Positions 21,091 through 32,281 of a DNA stretch of 64,000 nucleotides are shown here, piece after piece. Made by a program: the position numbers and the translations under genes. Every line of letters starts with the position of its first letter. The first letter of the stretch is position 1. The notes beneath the pieces are model-generated. The model was not told the DNA's origin. It was given only the letters and a program-made list of their open reading frames with translations, and ran no database searches. Source of the DNA: Liolophura sinensis (taxonomy: Eukaryota > Mollusca > Polyplacophora > Chitonida > Chitonidae); assembly GCF_032854445.1 (NCBI RefSeq), contig NW_027018043.1, positions 41,868 to 105,867 on the forward strand, read 5' to 3'.

Positions 21091-24000
21091 GCAGCACTGG
21101 AACAGTTTTTCCACTTTTGCATTTTTGCCTGGTCTTTTGTTGAAATCGACTACAATGTACTATGTACCATCGCCACTGGTCATTACTATATTCAAGTTTT
21201 GACTATAAGTTATGTGCCCTTCGGTAGCCCAGAAGACGTCAAATCTTTGGGCTAAGCCCATTTAACTCACTCAGCAATTGTCTTACTTCTAAGTCCAAGA
21301 CAATCTCAATGTCTTTATCTACGTGTAGAAAAACCACACCATTCGTACATAAAAAACACAATGTACTAGATACAGTCTGCTGTAAAAGTACAACTGATCA
21401 CTGAACCACATCTATAAGGTTCTAATAGATGCGGAATTGGGCCAGGCATCGGCAGCTGTCAAAAAATTGCATATTTCCCTGGTTTCCATGGAGTAAGAGC
21501 CGTTGCTGGGCACGGTGACTACGACATCAATGATCATTCAATTGTCGCTACAGCCAAAAGTATCGGTCGGAGAGCAACGCGGTTTGCACCATTCGATTTC
21601 TCGTCACAAAATACGTCGGATTAGTCTCCTACCAGCAGCACTGGAACAGTTTTTCCACTTTTGCATTTTTGCCTGGTCTTTTTGTTAATTGAAATCGGCT
21701 ACACTGTACTATGTACCATCTCGACTGGTCATTACTATATTCAAGTTTTGACTATAAGTTATGTGCCCTTCTGTAGCTCAAAAGACGTCAAATCTTTGGG
21801 CTAAGCCCATTTAACTCACTCAGCATTTGTCTTACTTCTAAGTCCAAGACAATCTCAATGTCTTTATCTACGTGTAGAAAAACCACACCATTTGTACATA
21901 AAAAACACAAAGAACTAGATACAGTCTGCTGTAAAAAGTACAATTGAACACTGACCCACATCAATAAGGTGCAAAAAGATGCGGATTTGGGCCAGGCATC
22001 GGCAGCTGTTAGAAAATTGCAAATTTCCCTGGTTTCCATGGAGTAAAAGCCGTTGCTGGGCACGTGACTATGACATCAATGATCATTGAATTGTCGCTAC
22101 AGCCAAAAGTATTGGTCGGAGAGCAACGCGGTTTGCACCATTCGATTTCTCGTTACAAAATACGTCGGATTAGCCTCTTACCAGCAGCACTGGAACAGTT
22201 TTTCCACTTTTGCATTTTTGCCTGGTCTTTTTGTTAATTGAAATCGGCTACACTGTACTATGTACCATCTCAACTGGTCATTACTAAATTCAAGTTTTGA
22301 CTATAAGTTATGTGCCCTTCTGTAGCTCAGAAGACGTCAAATCTTTGAGCTAAGCCCATTTAACTCATCCAGCATTTGTCTTACTTCTAAGTCCAAGACA
22401 ATCTCAATGTCTTTATCTACGTGTAGAAAAACCACACCATTTGTACATAAAAAAAAGAGGTACTAGATACAGTCTGCTGTAAAAAGTACAACTGATCACT
22501 GACCCACACCAATAAGGTTCTAAAAGATGCGGAATTGGCCCAGGCATCGGCAGCTGTTTAAAAAATTGCAAATTTCCCTGGTTTCCATGGAGTAAGAGCT
22601 GTTGCTGGGCACGTGACTATAATATCAATGATCATTCAATTGTCGCTACAGCCAAAAGTATTGGTCGGAGAGCAACGCGGTTTGCACCATTCGATTTCTC
22701 GTCAAAAAATACGTCGGATTAGCCTCTTACCAGCAGCACTGGAACAGTTTTTCCACTTTTGCATTTTTGCCTGGTCTTTTTGTTAATTGAAATCGGCTAA
22801 AGTGTACTATGTACCATCGCGACTGGTCATTACTATATTCAAGTTTTGACTATAAGTTATATGCCCTTCGGTAGCCCAGAAGACGTCAAATCTTTGGGCT
22901 AATCCCATTTAACTCACTCAGCAATTGTCTTACTTCTAAGTCCAAGACAATCTCAATGTCTTTATCTACGTGTAGAAAAACCACACCATTTGTACATAAA
23001 AAACACAATGTACTAGATACAGTCTGCTGTAAAAAAGTACACTTCAACACTGACCCACATCTATAAGGTTCTAATAGATGCGGAACTGGCCAAGGCATCG
23101 GCAGCTGTTTAAAAAATTGCAAATTTCCCTGGTTTCCATGGAGTAAGAGCCGTTGCTGGGCACGTGACTATGACATCAATGATCATTCAATTGTCGATAC
23201 AGCCAAAACTAATGGTCGGAGAGCAACGCGGTTTGCACCATTCGATTTCTCGTCACAAAATACGTCGGATTAGTCTCCTACCAGCAGCACTGGAACAGTT
23301 TTTCCACTTTTTCATTTTTGCCTGGTCTTTTTGTTAATTGAAATCGGCTACAATGTACTATGTACAATCGCGACTGGTCATTACTATCTTCAACTTTTGA
23401 CCATAAGTTATATGCCCTTCGGTAGCCCAGAAGACGTCAAATCTTTGGCCTAAGCCCATTTAACACACTCAGCAGTTGTCTTACTTCTAAGTCCAAGACA
23501 ATCTCAATGTCTTTATCTACGTGTAGAAAAACCACACCATTTGTACATAAAAAACACAAGGTACTAGATACAGTCTGCTGTAAAAAGTACAACTGATCAC
23601 TGACCCACATCAATAAGGTTCTAAAAGATGCGGAATTGGCCCAGGCATCGGCAGCTGTTGAAAAAATTGCAAATTTCCCTGGTTTCCATGGAGTAAAAGC
23701 CGTTGCTTTGCACGTGATGTTGTCATCAATGATCATTCAGTTGTGGCTACAGCCAAAAGTATTGGTCGGACAGCAATGCGGTTTGCAGCATTCGATTTTT
23801 CGTCACAAAATACGTCAGATTAGCCTCTTACCAGCAGCACTGGAACAGTTTTTCCACTTTTGCATTTTTGCCTGGTCTTTTTGTTAATTAAAATCGGATA
23901 CACTGTACTGTGCACAATCGCGACTGGTCATTACTATATTCAACTTTTAAATATACGTTATGTGCCCTTCGGTAGCCCAGAAGACGTCAAATCTTTGGGC

Positions 24001-24193
24001 TAAGCCCATTTAACTCACTCAGCAATTGTCTTACTTCTAAGTCCAAGACAATCTCAATGTCTTTATCTACGTGTAGAAAAACCACACCATTTGTACATAA
24101 AAAACACAATGTACTAGATACAGTCTGCTGTAAAAAGTACAACTGATCACTAACCCATATCAGTAAGGTGCAAAAAGATGCGGAATTGGCCCA

Positions 24194-24745
24194 GGCATCG
24201 GCAGCTGTTTAAAAAATTGCAAATTTCCCTTGTTTCCATGGAGTAAGAGCTGTTGCTGGGCACGTGACCATGACATCAATGATCATTCAATTGTCGCTAC
24301 AGCCAAAAGTATTGGTCGGAGAGCAACGCGGTTTGCACTATTCGATTTCTGGTCACAAAATACGTCGGATTAGCCTCCTACCAGCAGCACTGGAACAGTT
24401 TTTCCACTTTTGCATTTTTGCCTGGTCTTTTTGTTAATTTGAAATCGGATACACTGTACTATGTACAATCGCGACTGGTCATTACTATATTGAACTTTTG
24501 ACTATAAGTTATGTGCCCTTCGGTAGCCCAGAAGACGTCAAATCTTTGGGCTAAGCCTATTTAAGTCACTTAGCAATTGTCTTACTTCTAAGTCCAAGAC
24601 AATCTCAATGTCTTTATCTACGTGTAGAAAAACCACACCATTTGTACTAAAAAAAAACAAAGGTACTTGATACAGTCTGCTGTCAAAAGTACAACTGATC
24701 ACTGACCCACATCAATAAGGTTCTAAAAGATGCGGAATTGGCCCA
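24194..24745 (+). repeat. Hybrid monomer M45 (M16-type 5' part, different 3' part)
   Basis: The first ~160 bp match M16 exactly, including the rare CTGGTCAC. After the ACAAAATACGTCGGATTAG stretch it switches to CCTCCTACC, TTAATTTGAAATCGG and ATTGAACTTTTGAC, as in M17. It ends with the GTACTAAAAAAAAACAAAGG tail seen in M3, M6, M9, M32 and M35. The switch lies between about 24,352 and 24,371, that is +158 to +177 from the monomer anchor. It is where co-linearity with block A is lost. Confidence 0.8.
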
Positions 24746-25843
24746 GGCATCGGCAGCTGTTTTAAAAAATGGCAAATTTCCCTGGTTTCCATGGAGTAAG
24801 AGCCGTTGTTGGGCACGTGACTATGACATCAATGATCATTCAATTGTCGCTACAGCCAAAAGTATTGGTCGGAGAGCAACGCGGTTTGCACCATTCGATT
24901 TCTCGTTACAAAATACGTCGGATTAGCCTCTTACCAGCAGCACTGAAACAGTTTTTCCACTTTTGCACTTTTGCCTGGTCTTTTTGTTAATTGAATTCGG
25001 CTACACTCTACTATGTACCATCGCGACTGGTCATTACTATATTCAACTTTTGACTATAAGTTATGTGCCCTTCGGTAGCCCAGAAGACGTCAAATCTTTG
25101 GGTAAACCCATTTAACTCACCCAGCAATTGTCTTACTTCTAAGTCCAAGACAATCTCAATGTCTTTATCTACGTGTAGAAAAACCACACCATTTGTACAT
25201 AAAAAACACAATGTACTAAATACAGTCTGCTGTAAAAAGTACAACTGTTCACTGAACCACATCTATAAGATTCTAATAGATGCGGAATTGGGCCAGGCAT
25301 CGGCAGCTGTCAAAAAATTGCATATTTCCCTGGTTTCCATGGAGTAAGAGCCGTTGCTGGGCACGTGACTACGACATCAATGATCATTTAATTGTCGCTA
25401 CAGCCAAAAGTAATGGTCGGAGAGCAACGCGGTTTGCACCATTCGATTTCTCGTCACAAAATACGTGGCATTAGCCTTTTACCAGCAGCACTGGAACAGT
25501 GTTTCCACTTTTGGATTTTTGCCTGGTCTTTTTGTTAATGGAAATCGGCTACACTCTACTATGTACCATCTCGACTGGTCATTACTATATTCAAGTTTTG
25601 ACTATAAGTTATGTGCCCTTCTGTAGCTCAGAAGACGTCAAATCTTTGGGCTAAGCCCATTTAACTCATCCAGCATTTGTCTTACTTCTAAGTCCAAGAC
25701 AATCTCAATGTCTTTATCTACGTGTAGAAAAACCACACCATTTGTACATAAAAAAAAGAGGTACTAGATACAGTCTGCTGTAAAAAGTACAACTGATCAC
25801 TGACCCACACCAAAGAGGTTCTAAAAGATGCGGAATTGGCCCA

Positions 25844-26393
25844 GGCATCGGCAGCTGTTTAAAAAATTGCAAATTTCCCTGGTTTCCATGGAGTAAGAGC
25901 CGTTGCTGGGCACGTGACTATAATATCAATGATCATTCAATTGTCGCTACAGCCAAAAGTATTGGTCGGAGAGCAACGCGGTTTGCTCCTTTCGATTTCT
26001 CGTCAAAAAATACGTCGGATTAGCATCTTACCAGCAGCACTGGAACAGTTTTTCCACTTTTTCATTTTTGCCTGGTCTTTTTGTTAATTGAAATCGGCTA
26101 AAATGTACTATGTACAATCGCGACTGGTCATTACTATATTCAACTTTTAACTATAAGTTATATGCCCTTCGGTAGCCCAGAAGACGTCAAATCTTTGGGC
26201 TAAGCCCATTTAACACACTCAGCAGTTGTCTTACTTCTAAGTCCAAGACAATCTCAATGTCTTTATCTACGTGTAGAAAAACCACACCATTTGTACATAA
26301 AAAACACAAGGTACTAGATACAGTCTGCTGTAAAAAGTACAACTGATCACTGACCCACATCAATAAGGTTCTAAAAGATGCGGAATTGGCCCA
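25844..26393 (+). repeat. Three-source mosaic monomer M48
   Basis: The 5' part is M42-like (CTATAATATC, CGTCAAAAAATACG). The 3' part is M43-like (CACTTTTTCATTTTTG, TTAACACACTCAGCAG). In between, GGTTTGCTCCTTTCG near 25,982 is otherwise found only in M8 and M37. The M42-to-M43 switch lies between about 26,020 and 26,065 (+176 to +220 from the anchor). The short third-source patch suggests conversion on top of the fusion. Confidence 0.7.
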
Positions 26394-26943
26394 GGCATCG
26401 GCAGCTGTTGAAAAAATTGCAAATTTCCCTGGTTTCCATGGAGTAAAAGCCGTTGCTTTGCACGTGATGTTGTCATCAATGATCATTCAGTTGTGGCTAC
26501 AGCCAAAAGTATTGGTCGGAGAGCAATGCGGTTTGCACCATTCGATTTTTCGTCACAAAATACGTCGGATTAGCCTCTTACCAGCAGCACTGGAACAGTT
26601 TTTCCACTTTTGCATTTTTGCCTGGTCTTTTTGTTAATTAAAATCGGATACACTGTACTGTGCACAATCGCGACTGGTCATTACTATATTCAACTTTTAA
26701 ATATACGTTATGTGCCCTTCGGTAGCCCAGAAGGCGTCAAATCTTTGGGCTAAGCCCATTTAACTCACTCAGCAATTGTCTTACTTCTAAGTCCAAGACA
26801 ATCTCAATGTCTTTATCTACGTGTAGAAAAACCACACCATTTGTACATAAAAAACACAATGTACTAGATACAGTCTGCTGTAAAAAGTACAACTGATCAC
26901 TCACCCATATCAGTAAGGTGCAAAAAGATGCGGAATTGGCCCA

Positions 26944-27493
26944 GGCATCGGCAGCTGTTTAAAAAATTGGAAATTTCCCTTGTTTCCATGGAGTAAGAGC
27001 TGTTGCTGGGCACGTGACCATGACATCAATGATCATTCAATTGTCGCTACAGCCAAAAGTATTGGTCGGAGAGCAACGCGGTTTGCACCATTCGATTTCT
27101 CGTTACAAAATACGTCGGATTAGCCTTTTACCAGCAGCACTGACACAGTTTTTCCACTTTTGCACTTTTGCCTGGTCTTTTTGTTAATTGAATTCGGCTA
27201 CACTCTACTATGTACCATCGCGACTGGTCATTACTATATTCAACTTTTGACTATAAGTTATGTGCCCTTCGGTAGCCCAGAAGACGTCAAATCTTTGGGG
27301 TAAACCCATTTAACTCACCCAGCAATTGTCTTACTTCTAAGTCCAAGACAATCTCAATGTCTTTATCTACGTGTAGAAAAACCACACCATTCGTACATAA
27401 AAAACACAATGTACTAAATACAGTCTGCTGTAAAAAGTACAACTGTTCACTGAACCACATCTATAAGATTCTAATAGATGCGGAATTGGGCCA
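26944..27493 (+). repeat. Hybrid monomer M50 (M45 5' part, M46 3' part)
   Basis: M50 shares TCCCTTGTTTCC, GAGCTGTTGC and GTGACCATGAC with M45. It then switches to CACCATTCGATTTCTCGTTAC, TTTTGCACTTTTGCC and GAATTCGGCTACACTCTAC as in M46. Between these markers the parents are identical, so the junction can only be placed between about 27,027 and 27,088 (+83 to +144). This is the expected product of an exchange offset by one monomer. Confidence 0.75.
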
Positions 27494-28042
27494 GGCATCG
27501 GCAGCTGTCAAAAAATTGCATATTTCCCTGGTTTCCATGGAGTAAGAGCCGTTGCTGGGCACGTGACTATGACATCAATGATCATTTAATTGTCGCTACA
27601 GCCAAAAGTATCGGTCGGAGAGCAACGCGGTTTGCACCATTCGATTTCTCGTTACAAAATACGTCGGATTAGCCTCTTACCAGCAGCACTGGAACAGTTT
27701 TTCCACTTTTGCATTTTTGCCTGGTCTTTTTGTTAATTGAATTCGGATACACTGTACTATGTACAATCGCGACTGGTCATTACTATATTCAACTTTTAAC
27801 TATACGTTATGTGCCCTTCGGTAGCCCAGAAGACGTCAAATCTTTGGGCTCAGCCCATTTAAGTCACCTAGCAATTGTCTTACTTCTAAGTCCAAGACAA
27901 TCTCAATGTCTTTATCTACGTGTAGAAAAACCACACCATTTGTACATAAAAAACAGAAGGTACTAGATACAGTCTGCTGTAAAAAGTACACTTAAACACT
28001 GACCCACATAAATAAGGTTCTTAATCATGCGGAATTGGCCCA

Positions 28043-30793
28043 GGCATCGGCAGCTGTTTAAAAAATTGCAAATTTCCCTGGTTTCCATGGAGTAAGAGCT
28101 GTTGCTGGGCACGTGACTATGATATCAATGATCATTCAATTGTGGCTACAGCCAAAAGTAATGGTCGGAGAGCAACGCGGTTTGCACCATTCGATTTTTC
28201 GTCACAAAATACGTCGGATTAGCCTCCTACTAGCAGCACTCGAACAGTTTTTCCACTTTTGCATTTTTGCCTGATCTTTTTGTTAATTGAAATCGGATAC
28301 ACTGTACTATGCACAATCGCGACTGGTTATTACTATATTCAACTTTTAAATATACGTTATGTGCCCTTCGGTAGCCCAGAAGACGTCAAATCTTTGGGCT
28401 AAGCCCATTTAACTCAACCAGCAATTGTCTTACTTTTAAGTCCAAGACAATCTCAATGTCTTTATCTACGTGTAGAAAAACCACACCATTTGTACATAAA
28501 AAACACAATGTACTAGATACAGTCTGCTGTAAAAAGTACAACTGATCACTGACCCACATAAATAAGGTTCTAAAAGATTCGGAATTGGCCCAGGCATCGG
28601 CGGCTGTTAAAAAATTGCAAATTTCCCTGGTTTCCATGGAGTAAGAGCTGTTGCTGGGCACGTGACCATGACATCAATGATCATTCAATTGTCGCTACAG
28701 CCAAAAGTATTGGTCGGAGAGCAACGCGGTTTGCACCATTCGATTTCTCTTGACAAAATACGTCGGATTAGCCTCTTACCAGCAGCACTGGAACAGTTTT
28801 TCCACTTTTGCATTTTTGCCTGGTCTTTTTGTTAATTGAAATCGGCTACACTGTACTATGTACCATCGCGACTGGTCATTACTATATTCAACTTTTAACT
28901 ATAAGTTATGTGCCCTTCGGTAGCCCAGAAGACGTCAAATCTTTGGGCTAAGCCCATTTAAGTCACCCAGCAATTGTCTTACTTCTAAGTCCAAGACAAT
29001 CTCAATGTCTTTATCTACGTGTAGAAAAACCACACCATTTGTACATAAAAATAACAAAGGTACTAGATACAGTCTGCTGTAAAAAGTACAACTGATCACT
29101 GACCCACATCAATAAGGTTCTAAAAGATGCGGAATTGGCCCAGGCATCGGCAGCTGTTTAAAAAATTGCAAATTTCCTTGGTTTCCATGGAGTAAGAGCC
29201 GTTGCTGGGCACGTGACTATGACATCAATGATCATTCAATTTTGGCTACAGCCAAAAGTAATGGTCGGAGAGCAACGCGGTTTGCACCATTCGATTTCTC
29301 GTTACAAAATACGTCGGATTAGCCTCTTACCAGCAGCACTGGAACAGTTTTTCCACTTTTGCATTTTTGCCTGGTCTTTTTGTTAATTGAAATCGGCTAC
29401 ACTCTACTATGTACCATCGCGACTGGTCATTACTATATTCAACTTTTAACTATAAGTTATGTGCCCTTCGGTAGCCCAGAAGACGTCAAATCTTTGGGCT
29501 AAACCCATTTAACTCACCCAGCAATTGTCTTACTTCTAAGTCCAAGACAATCTCAATGTCTTTATCATCGTGTAGAAAAACCAAACCATTCGTACATAAA
29601 AAACACAAAGTACTAGATACAGTCTGCTGTAAAATGTAGACTTAAACACTGACCCACATAAATAAGGTGCCAAAAGATGCGAAATTGGGCCAGGCATCGG
29701 CAGCTCTTTAAAAAATTGCAAATTTCAATGGTTTCCATGGAGTAAGAGCCATTGTTGGGCACGTGACTATGATATTAATGATCATTCAATTGTCGCTACA
29801 GCCAAAACTGTTGGTGGGAGAGAAACGAGGTTTGCACCATTCGATTTCTCGTCACAAAATACGTCGGATTAGCCTCTTACCAGCAGAACTGGAACAGTTT
29901 TTCCACTTTTGCATTTTTGCCTGGTCTTTTTGTTAATTTGAAATCGGCTACACTGTACTATGTACAATCGCGACTGGTCATTACTATATTCAACTTTTAA
30001 CTATAAGTTATGTGCCCTTCGGTAGCCCAGAAGACGTCAAATCTTTGGGCTAAGCCCATTTAACTCATCCAGCATTTGTATTACTTCTAAGTCCAAGACA
30101 ATCTCAATGTCTTTATCTACGTGTAGAAAAACCACACCATTTGTACATAAAAAACACAAAGAACTAGATACAGTCTGCTGTAAAAAGTACAATTGAACAC
30201 TGACCCACATCAATAAGGTGCAAAAAGATGCGGATTTGGGCCAGGCATCGGCAGCCGTTAAAAAATGGCAAATTTCCCTGGTTTCCATGGAGTAAGAGCC
30301 GTTGCTGGGCACGTGACTATGACATCACTGGTCATTCAATTGTCGCTACAGCCAAAAGTATTGGTCGGAGAGCAACGCGGTTTGCACCATTCGATTTCTC
30401 GTTACAAAATACGTCGGATTAGCCTCCTACTAGCAGCACTGGAACAGTTTTTCCACTTTTGCACTTTTGCCTGGTCTTTTTGTTAATTGAATTCGGATAC
30501 ACTGTACTATGTACAATCGCGACTGGTCATTACTATATTCAACTTTTAACTATACGTTATGTGCCCTTCGGTAGCCCAGAAGACGTCAAATCTTTGGGCT
30601 AAGCCCATTTAAGTCACCTAGCAATTGTCTTACTTCTAAGTCCAAGACAATCTCAATGTCTTTATCTACGTGTAGAAAAACCACACCATTTGTACATAAA
30701 AATAACAAAGGTACTAGATACAGTCTGCTGTAAAAAGTACACTTAAACACTGACCCACATAAATAAGGTTCTTAATCATGCGGAATTGGCCCA
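28043..30793 (+). repeat. Five-type higher-order repeat unit a-b-c-d-e (M52-M56)
   Basis: Anchors are at 28043 (a), 28593 (b), 29143 (c), 29693 (d) and 30244 (e), with type a returning at 30794. The unit is 2751 bp. The same cyclic order c-d-e-a-b is found at M79-M83 (42,892-45,647), about 13.75 kb away. I take this as the ancestral organisation of Region II, later disrupted by local duplications between the two copies. Confidence 0.78.
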
Positions 30794-31343
30794 GGCATCG
30801 GCAGCTGTTTAAAAAATTGCAAATTTCCCTGGTTTCCATGGAGGAAGAGCTGTTGCTGGGCACGTGACTATGATATCAATGATCATTCAATTGTGGCTAC
30901 AGCCAAAAGTAATGGTCGGAGAGCAACGCGGTTTGCACCATTCGATTTTTCGTCACAAAATACGTCAGATTAGCCTCCTACTAGCAGCACTCGAACAGTT
31001 TTTCCACTTTTGCATTTTTGCCTGAACTTTTTGTTAATTGAAATCGGATACACTGTACTATGCACAATCGCGACTGGTTATTACTATATTCGACTTTTAA
31101 ATATACGTTATGTGCCCTTCGGTAGCCCAGAAGACGTCAAATCTTTGGGCTAAGCCCATTTAACTCATCCAGCAATTGTCTTACTTCTAAGTCCAAGACA
31201 ATCTCAATGTCTTTATCTACGTGCATAAAAACCACACCATTCGTACATAAAAAACACAATGTACTAGATACAGTCTGCTGTAAAAAGTACAACTGATCAC
31301 TGAACCACATCTATAAGGTTCTAATAGATGTGGAATTGGGCCA

Positions 31344-31893
31344 GGCATCGGCAGCTGTTAAAAAATTGCATATTTCCCTGGTTTCCATGGAGTAAGAGCT
31401 GTTGCTGGGCACGTGACTATGACATCAATGATCATTCAATTGTCGCTACAGCCAAAAGTAAAGGTCGGAGAGCAACGCGGTTTGCACCATTCGATTTCTC
31501 GTTACAAAATACGTCGGATTAGCCTCTTACCAGCAGCACTGGATCAGTTTTTCCACTTTTGCATTTTTGCCTGGTCTTTTTGTTAATTGAATTCGGCTAC
31601 ACTGTACTGTGTACCATCGCGACTGGTCATTACTATATTCAACTTTTTGACTATAAGTTATGTGCCCTTCGGTAGCCCAGAAGACGTCAAATCTTTGGGC
31701 TAAACCCATTTAACTCACTCAGCAATTGTCTTACTTCTAAGTCCAAGACAATCTCAATGTCTTTATCTACGTGTAGAAAAACCACACCATTTGTACATAA
31801 AAAACACAATGTACTGGATACAGTCTGCTGTAAAAAGTACAACTGATCACTGACCCACATCAATAAGGTTCTAAAAGATGCGGAATTGGGCCA
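31344..31893 (+). repeat. Hybrid monomer M58 (type f 5' part, M74-like 3' part)
   Basis: The 5' part carries GATGTGGAATTGGG and the private GTAAAGGTCGG seen also in M73. The 3' part carries CTCGTTAC, CTGGATCAG and CTGTACTGTGTACC as in M74. The next monomer M59 is the sister of M75 (both CAATTTTGGCTAC and CTGGACATTAC, offset 8799 bp). M58 therefore looks like a fusion of the neighbours M73 and M74, with the switch between about 31,478 and 31,503 (+134 to +159). Confidence 0.75.
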
Positions 31894-32281
31894 GGCATCG
31901 GCAGCTGTTTAAAAAATTGCAAATTTCCCTGGTTTCCATGGAGTAAGAGCCGTTGCTGGGCACGTGACTATGACATCAATGATCATTCAATTTTGGCTAC
32001 AGCCAAAAGTAATGGTCGGAGAGCAACGCGGTTTGCACCATTCGATTTCTCGTTACAAAATACGTCGGATTAGCCTCTTACCAGCAGCACTGGAACAGTT
32101 TTTCCACTTTTGCATTTTTGCCTGTTCTTTTTGTTAATTGAAATCGGCTACACTCTACTATGTACCATCGCGACTGGACATTACTATATTCAACTTTTAA
32201 CTATAAGTTATGTGCCCTTCGGTAGCCCAGAAGACGTCAAATCTTTGGGCTAAACCCATTTAACTCACCCAGCAATTGTCT

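Larger units (their letters stand above)
15943..24352 (+). repeat. Block A' (M30-M45), second copy of the 8.4-kb segment
   Basis: Anchors are at 15953, 16503, 17052, 17603, 18153, 18701, 19254, 19804, 20354, 20902, 21445, 21995, 22543, 23094, 23644 and 24194. They match M1-M16 one for one. Differences from block A are few, apart from one replaced tract (about 20,581-21,090) and a set of 1-2 bp indels at 18.6-21.5 kb. Co-linearity ends inside M45, which starts like M16 (GTGACCATGACATC, CTATTCGATTTCTGGTC) but continues with a different monomer type. Confidence 0.93.
24746..28042 (+). repeat. M46-M51, compressed and rearranged copy of the end of block A'
   Basis: Anchors are at 24746, 25296, 25844, 26394, 26944 and 27494. 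M49 is the sister of M44 (offset 2750 bp) and shares its GTTGAAAAAATTGC, CGTGATGTTGTCATC and GAGCAATGCGG states. M47 starts like M40 (CTGTCAAAAAATTGC, CTACGACATC) and ends like M41 (ATAAAAAAAAGAGG). M48 combines M42 and M43, and M50 combines M45 and M46. Seven ordered monomers (M40-M46) thus seem to be represented by four (M47-M50). M51 shares GATCATTTAATTG with M47. Confidence 0.75.
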
